Shown here one piece after another: positions 23,433 through 37,528 of a DNA stretch of 64,000 nucleotides; position 1 is the stretch's first letter, and every line of letters begins with the position of its first letter. The notes under the pieces were generated by a model, which was not told where the DNA came from, searched no databases, and saw only the letters and a list, made by a program, of their open reading frames with translations. Source of the stretch: Hirudinaria manillensis (lineage: Eukaryota > Annelida > Clitellata > Hirudinida > Hirudinidae); NCBI GenBank assembly GCA_034509925.1, contig CM067527.1, positions 6,239,501-6,303,500 of the forward strand. Reading direction: 5' to 3'. Both the position numbers and the translations under genes were made by a program.

Positions 23433-26400
23433 TTAAAACCTACATGGACCAGGGAAGACCCCGCCAGAGATGAACCCTATAGGAAAATAAATTAAATTTA
23501 TTTCTTATTTTTTTTATTGTCGCATTCTGCTTTAATTAAATAAACTGATGGACGTGCACATTTGGAAAAGATCCAAAACACGAAATCTAATTCACTCACC
23601 ATTACTTGATACCACTGGTTGACCAACTTGAGTTGTTTTGTAACTCCATTCTGAACAATTACAGAGATTAAACATAAAAAATGTGGAAGATTTTTAACAA
23701 GAGCCATATATTAAAATTAAAAAATCTCAAAATAAAATGTTGCCCAGAACTAACGGCGTTCCCCATTTGGCAGAAACACAGGCACCCCATTGAAGGACCA
23801 AGCTAATAAATAAAATAATAAAGAAGATTAAAATACAAATATAAAATTTATTTGTCTTTGTTTATAATTTATTAAAATAATAAGCAAATGCGTTCAGAAG
23901 TTTTCAGTTAAGTTGTACAGACAATGTAAAATAGATAATGGACGAGACGAATAAAACATGCATTCTGATTTCATAAGAAATATTTCGAATATTTAAAATT
24001 TTTTTACCACATTTTGAAATTAATTTTTAATCAAAATAACTTCTTTCACATAAAACAATGGAAAAGTATAAAATTTAACACTCACTTTTATGAGTTACCA
24101 CATTGTTAACCCATTCTGACAGAAATAAATAAATAAATAAATAGTGAAGTTTTTTTAATAATTTTCAATCACTTAATATTTTTGCAAACTCACCTTCGCC
24201 TAACGAACCATCCCCGCTTTCTGTGAAAGCTGGAATAAAATATGAACTTGTATGAAGTATAACTTTCTTAACCGACTAATTACATAACCGAATAATACTT
24301 AATAAATAATTAATTAATAATTACGTTAAGGTCTGAAAGAGTCTAAAAAAAAAGTTGGCGATCTCACTCTCGGCATGGAGCATGTCGACGAATCTGTCGA
24401 ACTGGTCTTTGACTCTCAACTCGGAAATTGCAAGAGGACCATAATTCATACTCTTCCTGACGATGACCAAGTACCTTCCAGTGACCGGGCTATGGCATGA
24501 CAATCTCAGCCATTGAGGTTCAGGGTTGTAGACGGAGCAAACGTCATTCTCGCTGCAGACTTTCCACTGTCTCACGTCCGTCGTGTTGGTGTCACTGACA
24601 CCCACCACGATGTCTTTAAGGCACTCCACGCCTAAACGATGGTAACTAATCGATTAGCGGCCATTAATAAATAAAAGCCTGTCAGCATTGCATCGTTCGC
24701 TTGTTAATGAAGTGATAATAAAGTAATCGTAATTATAATGTACATGTTATACATTGTAATTATAAATATATGAATATAATTATCATAAAATTATTAATAT
24801 CCCTAATGATTGTTAATAACTCATTATGCAAATATATGCAAATGTTTTTTCCAAATTCACTCAATAAAAAGACGTTATTACATCACATTCCACATGACGA
24901 ATAATGCAGCTGTAATTAATTATAGCCAAAGATAAGTAATACCATCGTTGCAGGAGAGCAGTTGGACTTCAGCAATGGTTGTGACCTTAGGGAACTTGAA
25001 GGACCAAAAGCCACGGCTCTGTGCCTTCCCTTGGCAGGGGTCGCAGGTCCACGAACAGGTCTTCCAGTATCCATCCAAAGCACCCTCGCCCAAGTGCAGG
25101 TGATAGAATTTGACATTCCTTTCGACATTGGGAGTTATGTGATCTGTAATCGGATGAATAAAGCAAATAAGGCAAAAAGTCTACTTTCAAATGTGCGTAA
25201 TATAACAAGTAATATGCGAAAATAAAATGAATTAGAAAATAAAATAAAAAAGAATAATAAAATATTTATAAGGGAAACGATAATAAGAAAATAATAACAA
25301 TACAACGACAATATTAATAATAATAATAATAACAATAATTCTAAATATTAAATTATAATAATTAAATAATAATAATTGATAATAAATGCTTACATTTCCT
25401 TACTGAGGCGATCATCAGGTACCATCCTTTGAAAGTAAATTCAAAATTTTTTAAACAGCCATAAATTCATTTTCAAATATATTTAATATATAATATTATA
25501 TATTTAATATTTTAATTTAATTTAAGTGCATCGCAAATATCGTCAAACACTTCTTAAATATGTCCTTCAGAACAAATATTATTATTAATTTTTATTATAT
25601 TAATATTAATTTAGTCGACCGATTTAGGATGAGATTCCAAATTATTTAAATTTAATTTTTAATATTTATTTATAATAATTGTTAATTTTTAATATTTATT
25701 AAATATTAATATAATAATTTAATTGATTTAATAAAGTTATTCAATTGATTAATCGACATTCGTTACTCACTGTTTGATAGAGGATCGGAGTGGCATACTG
25801 TTGGAACGTGAAAATTAAGGTTAATTTTAGAAAAAAAATACTTATAAAGGGAACAAATTGGATCATATTGATAAAAATAAAGACACATTTTTGATGAAAT
25901 TATAAAATAAATTTCAATAAAATCGTGATTTCTCCTAAAAGTCATCGTTTTCAAATCATAATTAGCATTCAAGAAGTTAATGCTTCCCTGAAATGGCATT
26001 CTTGTCCATTTATTTTTTCCACAATTCCATTATTTTTAAATGATTAAAATAAGAATAGAAGATTTCGAGATTAAAATATCACTTTAAAAAGTCGTAATTT
26101 TTATCAAATTAATTTCTAAACTTGGCACAAACCTTCGTTCTTGTAGCCTGGAGAGCTTTCATCAAATGGATCATTTTCCCAGACATCGAATGTTTTTTCG
26201 TAATAGCCCCTACTCACTGGGGAGGTAAATCAAAAAATGTCATAAAAAAATAAACAAAATAATTTATAATAATTTATTCAGCAGTCAGTGGTTAGAGCTG
26301 ATGGGTAAAGATTAATAAAACGTACTAATTTTATGTTTAAAAAATCAAAAATGAATTTATTTATTTCAGATATTTAGTACTTATTTAGTTTGGAGTTATA

Positions 26401-29400
26401 AAATGACAGAAAACTAAATAAATGCACATATTTAAACCTTGCCTTGTGCATCAATTAAGTTTACATAATTATTGAATTTATCTTTGACTCTGATCTCGGC
26501 AAGAGAAAGAGCATTGACTCCGTTCGAAATCGTCTTCTTCCTGATGATGATCAAATAGTTTCCGGTTACGGGAGTGTAGCAGCGCAGTCTCATCCACGTC
26601 GGTTGTCCGCCCGGACACCCGACGTTCTCGGCGCAGGTAATCAAGTCTTCCAACTTTGTTGTATTCCAGTCGCTGACTCCGACCACAATGTCTCGTAGGC
26701 ATTCAACTCCTAAATAATTTAACTTGGTAATGGTCAATTACATTAAAATAATAAATTTAATTAATAATAGTAATAATAAATGTCAAAGTAAATGTGACTA
26801 GTATTAAAAATTGTCAGTTCAATTTTTATTATTTCAATTATTAAATAGATTTTATGGTTTTTAACGTTTCATTTCTGTCAAATTTCATTAATAAATTTCT
26901 AAACGAGATTTCTTAACCAAACTTTAACGTTCATTATTCATTTAACGTCGAAAATAACGACAGCTGGTTAATAACAGCAAATTCAAGCCATTTCTCCACA
27001 TGTATTCCATAGGCATCCATGTGTAGTACATACTACATACCAATTCACCAGTGGCATCATTTCAGCTTTATACGATTGTATAGATCACTGACCGTCATTA
27101 CAAGGCAGTATTTCAACCTCCGATATGGTGGTGGTGGTGGGGAATTCAAAGTACCACCACCCGAACCCTGACATTACGTTTTCATTGCAATGGTAACACG
27201 TCCTTGAGCAGGTTATGCCAAACCCATCCAGGGCCACCACGTTTAGGGGTATGTGGTAGAAGTGATATTTTTTGCTTGAATAGAAGTTCACGTAATCTAA
27301 AAAAAGAGACGTGCAAAGATTGTTGGAGTTTCTGAATTCTAATTCTTCTGATTTTAATGCCGAATTATCTTGTTATATTTATAATTTTGTAAATCTAAAT
27401 CAATGAGTTTTGAATTTATAGTGATATTATTTTGGCACAGGTTGAATAGTCATTTGATAAGATTTAAAATATTTTTGAGCAGGTAATTTATATATTCAAC
27501 ATTTATATTTATTTATTTGTAATACAATATAATATATAATAATATAATATAATATAATATAAAATGAACAACCAAAAACTCACATCTGGTATTGTGATAA
27601 GTGATGTACCATCCTTAAAAGAATAAAATAATTAATGTCAATATATTGAAAAACATAAATAAAATATTAAATTAATATAAATATTGCAATATTAAGATAA
27701 TAAAAATTTATTAATATTAAAAAGATAATAAATTAATAATATAGAAATTAGACATAAATTTGTATTAATAATCATTACTCACTCCTCGTGACAACGTCAT
27801 ATCTCCATGCTAAATAAAATGGAGGAAATCTCATTAAGATTTAAAGCAATTTAATTTAAATAATTAACAGGCAATTGATTAACCAATTAAAGTTAAATAT
27901 TTAATTAATGATGAAATTTAAAAACAAAATGTAAATTGCCACCATTTTTTGCATCAGCATTTAGATTTCCAAACTGAATATATGTTAAAAGTAAAACATC
28001 GGTCGCAACAAGAATGTTATCGGACACCAACGTCGCTTGGGTTTCATGTCTTCCGGCAGGTTTGGATCAAAGGGATCAAATTGATAATATCTTTCGAGGT
28101 CTGTACCTCCTATTGTTGAGGGAGTAGACCAAGTGGGTTCCAAAGTGGGTGAAGGAGTTGGAAGCGTGACTGGCACGGGAGTAACAGGGATGGCTGGATG
28201 ACAACAAATTATTGAGTTGAACTTGAGTTGAACAAGTTGACGTTTTAAGTAATCAGCATGCAAATATCTCAAATGATGTGCAATGTTTTTATCAAATTTC
28301 TCGTTCCCTCCTAAGATATTCACTTTAATTCCAATGTTATTCTTTAATTTCCTTTCATTTTATTAATTTAGCTGCTACTTTGCTATCTTTGTTAGGGTTG
28401 GTCAAGTAATTAATATTCCCTGCCTGTGAGTTGGGTTTTGCCTTTCAATTATCCATTATTCATATAAATCAACTACAATAGCTGAATTTAAAAGTGCCAG
28501 ACAACAAAAGCAAATCAATATTATGATAAATCATTATCATTGTAAGAATTATATTATAATTAATATTAATTTACATATTAAATATGTACAAAGAATCCTT
28601 CGAGTTAGTTTTCAGAGAGGCATTTAAGCCAATTAAGTCAACCTTTAAATGCTTAAATTAAAAGCAAAATTGAATGCTGAAAAGGAAATTTTCATGCCAA
28701 CAGATGTCATTGAACGAAAACGAAGATATTACTGACAAAAAAATATTTTGAAACTTTTTTCATGTGTCATAATTAAAAACTCACGTGGGATTATGTAAGG
28801 CGCTGTAAAGCAAGTAGAAATTGTTAAAAACATTTTGTTAATTTAATGTTATCTGTCAATTTTATCTGCCAAAGTCCTCAAAATTATCAAGGATTGATTG
28901 AATGAGAGTCAGATAAATATGCTTTTCTAAATGAGTAATTTGTTGTCTAACAATTATTCTGGATCATTCATAATATTACCTTAATAATAATAATAATTGT
29001 AATAATAAAATATATGACTACATGATTAGATTACATTTCACAAAGCGTAGTTTTAATCCTTGAGTTAGAACAATCCTGAAAACATTCCCAAATCGACTTT
29101 CAAAACCACCGTACGGGTCTGACGGCGGAAGCGACGGAAGTCAGACCCCAGTGTTCTTAGCCCTGAAAATGGATTTCACTGAACTTACCTTTGCGGTTGA
29201 TGTACACTTGAACCTCGGCCAAGGTCAGGACGTCCTTGTTGTAGCTCACCCTCATTTTCCTGATCAAAACGTATCTCCCGCTTATTTCGGTACAGCAGTG
29301 AAAGGTTTTCGTGTCTCTTGGTCCAAAAGGAGAGCCGCTGTAGGCTATGCAGACCCTCTCTATGTTAGTTTGAGTTAAAACTAAAATCTTGAACTGTTGG

Positions 29401-32400
29401 AGATGGTAGGCCTCTGCAATAAATCCGGATTTATCAATAATAATAATAATAATAATAACAATAATAATAACAGTAAAAATAAACTCGAAAACATAAAACA
29501 ATTGACGATATATAATTCTTATTATTTATGAAAACAACTTGCACTTACCATAAGGACTATCGGCTGCGGTGATGGATACGCTTCTGACGACGTAAATCAA
29601 CCTCAGATCAACCTTCCACCATGCCGCATCTTCTACTTTGGCGCCGTAGGCCTTCGACAGAGTTGTCGGGAGACCGTCGATGGCGTTGGAAGCCTGACCT
29701 TCGGGGTCAGGTGTTGAACTTTGATAGGCATGTAACTTCGTCATGTCGATTGCTGGAAGAACCATGAAATGAAAATTAAGACGTCCTAATTTTAAGTTCT
29801 AGGAGCGGCAGTTGTGCAGCTGTGAGTGCAAAGGGTAGCACGATATGAAACTTTTACTTGTTCATTGGAATCTTTGTGGCTAGTGTATAACTTAATTAAA
29901 TGGCCAATAATATTTAATTTGACAGATAAGTTGTTAACGATCACGGATTAAAAACTAAACTATTGCTTGTTAATTAATTGGTCATCATCAGTTAACTATC
30001 GTAAACATCTGAAAATGTTAAAATGGAACAAAACTCCTCACCGTCTTCTGGCATATGATAAGGGTCATCCACAAACAGAGCAAAGATAACCACACTCGTA
30101 ACAATCTGTTCTTGTTGAGTCCAAGTTCCTTCGGTCCTCATTACCCTCCCTTTCTGTGGTTGAGAGAAGAGGATATATAATTTGTTGTTGCTAACTTTGG
30201 TTTTTCCTCCCTTAAAATTCGCACAGACTTCTATATTTTTATTCAATTTTTCCATTACCACTCGAAAATCTGGCAACCTAATGGTATCTGAGAATAAACA
30301 GTAATCTCAACTAATTTCAAATGAGTACATTTTTAAAACATACAATAATTTTTGAACATTTTGAGCAGACCCTAGGATCACATCCAATCGAAATTCTAGA
30401 GTCAAGAACGTTATCAACACCAATTGCGGAAGGAAAATATTGTTTCCAGTTTCCAAAAAGGTCTTTATTTTAGAAAAATTAACAAAAAAAAAGTTGCTCA
30501 CCGAGACTTTCCAGGAATTGTATTTCCAATCCGACTACAGACAATTCGTCACTGAAGACTACTAAAATGTAAACACTGTAAGAGACGAAGGTGATGCCGC
30601 AATAATTGCAAGAGAACAAAATCTCGTCCGTATTGATTTCTTTGAGGTCCCTGTCGGTCTTTCCTGGAGTCATAGGCACAATTATCCCTACAATGGCACG
30701 AGGGAACGTTACAAAGATGGATCCTATTTGCAGCTTCAAACATTTGCAATGCCTCTGATAACATTTCAAGTGTTTAAAGTTGATTATATGTGTATTTTAT
30801 TATTCCATACAGCATATAAAATGTAACTTATGTTGAATGTTGCTAACATATTTTTTCTAAGACTTTCTTCCGCACGACCTTTTCAGTTTCCACAGTAATG
30901 ATGATCTTAATGGCAAAAATGCTTATTTCGGCAATGGCGAGTTCGTCTTTCTTGAACTTGGCGTGCGGAAGTCTTTCCACCGTCAGCTTCGATCCCCTGG
31001 CCGTGAACTTGCAGAGCAAAGTTATCCTGGATCCGATGGGTATATACGTTCGGTTCACGTATTCTGCACAAATCGAACCCTGCCCTCCGTGCCCTACCCT
31101 GACCAGGAATTCTTGCAAATAATTGGATTCTGGGCGAGAATTTGCAAAGAATCGTGAGTTAGTTTAAGGAAGTGAATGTACCTCATCGATTTTTGTCAAA
31201 GTATTTTCGTATTTGTACTTATGAAAAAATAGAGCATTTAATACTAGTGAGTGCTTGAAATATGCATTTATATGCATTTAAATAAGTTCGTAAGTTGAAA
31301 TAAATGTGATATTTTTTTTAATTAATCAAAAAACTGTCGAAATTGCATTCTGTGCATCAAACGACAAGTAGAATCGATTCATTCCATTAATAAAGCATTA
31401 ACGAACTATTTTAGCAATTACGAGTAATTAAAAGTAAGCAAATTGAATAAGTAATTTTGAGATTAATGAGATTAAATTGAGTTTTCACTTATAGAAATAA
31501 ACTAACCATATTCAGTTGGACTGCTTACAAGTTCAACGCCAGTGACGTGAAATTCAGTGCCAAATTCAATAGACCACCACGCCACTTCTTCGTGCGGGCT
31601 GAAGGAGACTGAAAACGTGTTCGTGTTTCCGTCTATGGCCAACTCCGGCCCGAATTCAGACTTGGTGCTGCTTTGGGTTGCTTCCAGGCCTGCCAGGACG
31701 ATCAGGATCCCTTGGATTGAATTTGATCATTCCATTTAGTGTCGAGTTAATTTCAAGGATTGTTACTTAATTCAAAGCAATTATTATTTATTAAGTTAAA
31801 TATTTTAAGGTTGTATTTAATCTCTAATTTAATTTCAGATGAACGAAGAATGATCAGAGGCCATTAATTCCAGACGTGGTTTAAGGAAAAGGACTGTAAG
31901 ACCAACAATTCATTGAATAATCATTAAATAATCATTGTTACAGTGGTTCCAAATTGATTAAAATTAATTTTATATAATTTAATAAAAATTGTTTTCTTAC
32001 ATTCCTCCATCAAGACGCGTCTTTTAAAGTTTTCTCGACTCACGGCTACTGGTGCTGAAATGTTTATTTCAATTTATGACTTTAAAATAACAAAATAGTG
32101 TGCAAATATGGGATGAATGATGGACAGAATGATGGATAGCAAACACTGTGTTTAAAAGGTGCAAGCTTTAGAGTCTTACTGAAATACCTTTTACCATATC
32201 GCCACATAGTCCTATATGATGTCTCTGAATCACAACCTAGTCACTTAGAGTTAAATATTTGATTTGATTAACATTAATTAGTTATCACAATGAGATATTC
32301 ATCTGCCATCGTCATCATGTAGGGATGAATCCTATGAATAATATGACAAAATATTTATTACAATCTTCCATGTGAGGTTTTCCAAAATCTTCTGATCCGT

Positions 32401-35400
32401 CGATGACGAATATTTTGATTTCAGCTATGGCCACTGAATCGGGTTTGTACACGGCGTCCACTTTCTTCGTCAACACGAGGTACCTTCCGGAAATAGGGTT
32501 CGGACATACGACGGATATCCATCCGTTTATAGTTGCGTCCGCACTTTGGGGCACCTCGCCGCAAAGGTCGTGAGGACCAGAAAAGGGCGCATTAATCTGA
32601 GTCACGCTGATTAAAACCTGCACGCCTTGCAGAGATCTTTCGTCTTGTAATATCAAGAGTGTTATTAAGGAAATCGTAATTAAAAAATTTAAAAAAAAAA
32701 ACCAAACGCATTCACATTCATGATATACTAATAATAATTAATAATATTGCTCTCCAATGATTCATTTCTCCAAAGTATTTGTATTTACTAGTGCTTACTG
32801 TTTTCATCAAGATTAGGTAGGAGTTGAACTCCAGAGATCATCCTCGGCTTTAACAAGTCAATCTTCCACCATCCGCTACCATCCACGTATCCACGTCTGC
32901 AGGAGAGACAGCTTATTGAAGAGGTTGAAGGATTTCCGTCTATTGCAAATTCTGCCAGGTGGAAAGTTAAAGTGCCTCCCTGATCCACAACCATGGTGAT
33001 CAGATTAATGGACTTGCCAGGTGGGACTGAAAAAACAGGTTAAGGAATATTTAAGAAAGTTTTGGCGAGTTTATCTCTTGAAATAAGTTTGAATTTAATA
33101 AGTAATCGCTAGATGAATTATCAAAAGTCAAGAATCCAAAGGTCCATCATTATGTTTCTAATTGGTTTTGGCATGGCAGTCAAATTCAGATTGCAATTCA
33201 TTGCTTTTTCAAGTGATGCAGAAGAAGATTTAGAACAAAAGTCTATAACTATGTCCTTCTCCACCATGAGAAATCTGTTCTCTCTGAGGAATCCTGTCAG
33301 CTCTTACTAAGAGCTTTGATTTCTGTTTTTTTTTTCTCTTTGAACGATTTACAATGAACCGTAATATGTAACAAGATTTGGTTTAATGCTCTAGTCTAAT
33401 CCTAACCCTAACCTTAACCCTAACACAGACCAATAATTTGACGTTGTAATGCAGCACATGATGTACTAAAGCCCCTAATGCATCAACATTATGGCAATTT
33501 TAATAGAAAAAAAACTAAATTTCATTACTTCTTGGTGGTGGAGGTGGTGGTGGTACATAAGGCTTGATGGCATAAATTTTTATGTCAGCTATGCCCAGTC
33601 TGCCGTAAGCAAAAATCGAGTCCGGTGATCTCCTAATCATGATTCCATTTCCTTCAAGTTCCCTGCTGAAGGTCAAAACAATTCTTGTCCCCTGAGGTAT
33701 TACAGTACGATTCTTGTACTTAGCGCAGACCGTTTGTTGATCATTGTTTAGCACCAAGACCTCAAATTCTTGGAGATAATTTGACTCTGAAATGGAATAT
33801 ATTCGATTTAAAAATGCATCGGAAAAATAGTTGACGATTTAGGAACCATTTCATACAAAAAAAGGCATTTGGATGTGATGTCATACAATTTTAATAACGA
33901 TGTCAATAAATGATGGAAGCGACAATCAATCTATGTTATAATCGATGTTAGACGTGAAGCATTACGTACGTTTAAAGATGAATTAATAACTATATTGATT
34001 GATTAATAATGAAAAATCAGTTGAACGTATGAAAAAAAAAATGCACTTAAGATTCAGATTTCAATTTCTGACCTTCTATTGTACTCCTGGAAGTCAGTAA
34101 CTCAACAGCAACGAACGAGTAGGTCTTGGTGAAAGTTAACTTCCACCACGCGTACTTATCGGGGAGATTGCCGCATTTGGTACAGGCCATCGAATACGTA
34201 TTCGGGTCTCCATCGATGGCCAGTTTCGCCCAGTGGCCTTTGCGTGTTCCGGATTCCGTGGCTATTGCATCGTGCAGAAACACAGAGATCCCTATAGCGA
34301 TGAAATGCATTTCTTTACTTTACTTTAATTGCAGTCAGTGCTAGCCTGATTATTAATTAATTATTGGCGATTTAAAAAAAATCTGTTAAATAAGCAGCTC
34401 ACACTTCTCCATGATCAATTGTTCTAGTAGAATCGCTTCCTGATTTGGTGGTCCTGATTAAAAGATTAAAATCAAAGTGAATTTTTATTATTAATCAGTT
34501 CAAATTACTGATATTAGTTACAGTTAAATGGGCTATTGATCAGTTAACTTCTTGTTAATTAATACGTAGACTGCTTAGCGTAACGGATTAGTCACCGATA
34601 AACTAATAGGACTGAGGAGATGATTAAAGTCAAAATCAGCTTATAATATTTAAATTATTTATTTATTTACATAGGAATTAAAACAAAACTTTGAGCAAAC
34701 AGCGTTTAAATGAAAAATAAATCAAGAAAATTCTACTTGGAGGAGGCAGTTCCGGATTGCCGTCCTTCTTCTCGAATATTCTCACCTCGGCCAGAACGAT
34801 CAAGTCGGGACGGAATTTGGCATTAATTTGACGGATAATGATAACGAACTGCCCTATAACTGGTTCCGGACAAAAGACGTCGACTTTGCTGCCGACCTTC
34901 AGTTCGTGGGATTCTCTGAAGTCTCCGCATTTAGTGATTCTATCGTGCTTCGTTTCATTTTGGTGGTTAACCCCGACCGTGATTTGTTGTAAGGTATTGG
35001 CATCTGATAACGAAAATGGCACGATCGTGAATAATTCATGAAAGTATTTATATCGGTTGATAGGTGCAGAAGTATCGACCAAACTGATCAAACCCGGCTC
35101 CTAACATCCACTTTGTTGAACAAGCCAGGCTTGTATTTTGCAAATTATATTTTACTCTTTAAAAATCTAAAAATTTAGGCCGGTAATAATTTGACAAACT
35201 ATACAAATACTCTATTGTCACTCATTTTATGCTAAAATATGGCAGTGTTTCCAGCAGTAAATTATTTCAATGCGATAACTGCTCTACAAAGAAAAACCTA
35301 TTTAGACAAATTATTGAGATTATAAATTGTTACAATTGCATTTATATATGCAATCGCACTCTTCGATATTTCACAATATTTTGCTATACTCTGAAGGCAG

Positions 35401-37528
35401 TGAAAGCAATTAAGAGAAAGCGTTAATGCTTACAGAACTGATTCCCACTGGCTTGGATCTCCACTCTCAAAATGGTCCTAGGCTTTCCAAGATCAACCTG
35501 CCACCAGCCATAACCATAGCTGGTGCTGCCCTTGCAAGGATAACAAGAAATTGCCTCGTTTAACGCGTTTCCATCGATTGCAAATTCTGCCATAAAGTAC
35601 TGGAACATTCCGATTTGAGTCACGTATTTGTTGTATAAAAGAACTTCTTGTTCTGTTTAAATATAACAATCAAAATTTTACGTTAAAATTTACAATTAAA
35701 TGTGTTATTCTAATTCAAATTCATGCTTTATTCATTACTTTTGAACAAACGTTGATTGATATATGACATGGAAACAGGAGTTTAGAAAAATCCTAATATC
35801 CAGGTTACATGAACTTTTTCTTCTTCTTCTTCTTATTATTATTATTATAGTTCTATAAGAATTATATATACAAACTAAAATATTTGGGCACAAATGTACG
35901 AGTCCGACAAAATTGAGAACTAAAAAAGAACATTACACCATGTTTAGGTAAATTTGAATGTGATATTTGTGACCATCTTCCAATAATAGCATCAAAGCAT
36001 AATTTAAGAAGAAACCTCGTTTTTTATTTCAAACACATTTCAAACAATAAACGACTCAAGTATTGGGAGTTGTTTACTCGATTTAGTTTCTGATAATCAA
36101 TTCTAAAGTTAATGTTATATTACCGCTTCTCATAGTTGACTAAAAATAAAAAAGAATATCTAATATCAAAAATGAAGTTTCACCTTCGAACGACGATTTC
36201 CTCACGGCGAAGAGTTTTATACTAGTCTGTATTTGGAAGAATTGATCACTGATCAGACGCCTAGTGCTCTTAACCACGACAACCCTCCCAGAGAGGGGAT
36301 GATCACAAAACACGTAAAATTGGCTAGGTTGGGCTCCATTTTTTGTGAGTTTCCCGCATGGATTGGCGTTTGCCACCTCTTTGCCAACTTTTACCTCGAT
36401 ATTCTCGATTGCTAGGTGATGACAACATGCGATGAACTGATAATAAGACTCGATGCCGCGAAGAAAGCGACGATTAAAAGTAGTCAAAAGAAATTTAGAA
36501 CAGCGCATTATTGCTTGTCATGAAAAGCATTTATTAAAGTACTGCTTGTGATTTTTGCTGTAAAATATCTTGGAAATATTCTAAATAGCCAAAAATGTTT
36601 AAAATTTTTTTAGTTAATGCCTTCGAAGTCGTGAAATTGAAGTCCAGCAATACAAGGAATTGAAACTCAAAATCAACCTCCACTGAGACTGGTAATTTTT
36701 ACGCCCGCAATCAAGTGCTCTGAATCGAGAGCGATTCTCCATGTATTGACTTGACAGCTCTTCAGTCCGTGGCACGCATTCGACTCACCGAGTGATAGCA
36801 CCCCCTCCATATGCTGATTTGCAAGGGGGACTTCGTACCCTATAAAGTTTATAAAACAAGAATTATTGTTTTTTATTATTGTCATTTACAAGTGGGAAAA
36901 TGTATGGAGAAGAATAAAGTAAAATTATTTACACAAGCCCTTTAAGAGTTTGGCATTAATCGTCAGATCTTCGGCACTAGTTTCTGTAATATTGTGAGAA
37001 AATAAAAAGTGTGAGTTTTATTGCAAATGATAATGCATCAAGAAGTAGTTAGTTTAACATTTTCATCAGTATTCGACATTAAAGTTAAAAATAATTAAAC
37101 ATGGCGGTTTAGTGACACGATCTTAAAATTGGTCGAGGTAAAAGACACCAATGGGGCTTATGACATTCTTTTATGCATCTCCTAGTAAAATTCAGTCACT
37201 CAAGGATATACTTTCAGAGGCAGGGTACTTATTTCTTTTAAGCTTACTGTTTTCAGGATGATTATCAATTTTAAAGCGTTGATTTCTTCCAGAGCATTTC
37301 CTAACAATCCATGTTTAAGACTAATTTGTCTAATTAATTTATTAATTAAATAGCTTGTCTAATTAAATATCTACCTTAAATTTTCATTGGTAATTATACA
37401 TTGAACGAATGGTTACCAGTGCGAGACTTAATCGACAATTCCAGTTGACCATCTACAACGAAGCTGACGAGGCTGAGCAGGAGAAACCCAGCCCGCCATT
37501 GGCCGTGAGAAATCGGCCAACAGTTCAT
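23433..37528 (-). CDS. Secreted protein with nine fucolectin/discoidin-like (FTP) domains (about 34 exons)
   Basis: Exon 1 (37417-37528) encodes a signal peptide (AGFLLLSLVSFVV). Nine FTP (F5/8C-like) domains follow, each split into an N-half and a C-half exon: 36678-36839/36184-36411, 35434-35652/34737-35003, 34073-34291/33529-33786, 32799-33026/32362-32643, 31507-31710/30848-31129, 30502-30754/30042-30287, 29549-29752/29189-29413, 27093-27296/26443-26709, 24943-25143/24368-24631. N-halves carry AEFAIDGN and GWWQVDLGKPR-like motifs; C-halves carry C...C, SGRYLVL and LAEVRIF-like ends. Linker exons: 36933-36983, 34403-34453, 32001-32054, 28785-28802, 28032-28193, 27783-27809, 27584-27613, 26133-26216, 25771-25797, 25394-25426, 24194-24229, 24086-24115, 23755-23802, 23600-23650, 23433-23476. 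Nearly all introns are phase 1. The sum is about 1,680 residues. FTP domains usually bind fucose or other glycans; I cannot confirm the sugar-binding residues. The junction into 30502-30754 does not fit phase 1 and is uncertain. No membrane helix was seen. It could be more than one transcript. Confidence 0.72.
33395..33425. repeat. Interstitial telomere-like repeat (CCCTAA)n
   Basis: About five degenerate units (CTAACCCTAACC type) lie in an intron of the lectin gene. A second, shorter copy is at about 51483-51500. CCCTAA/TTAGGG is the telomere repeat of most animals outside the insects. Confidence 0.7.

Noticed and set aside
36124-36141. Possible tiny exon between FTP domain 1 and 2 (acceptor TTTTTAG, donor GTAATA)
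   Set aside because: Its length does not keep phase 1 and would break the next exon, which joins well without it.
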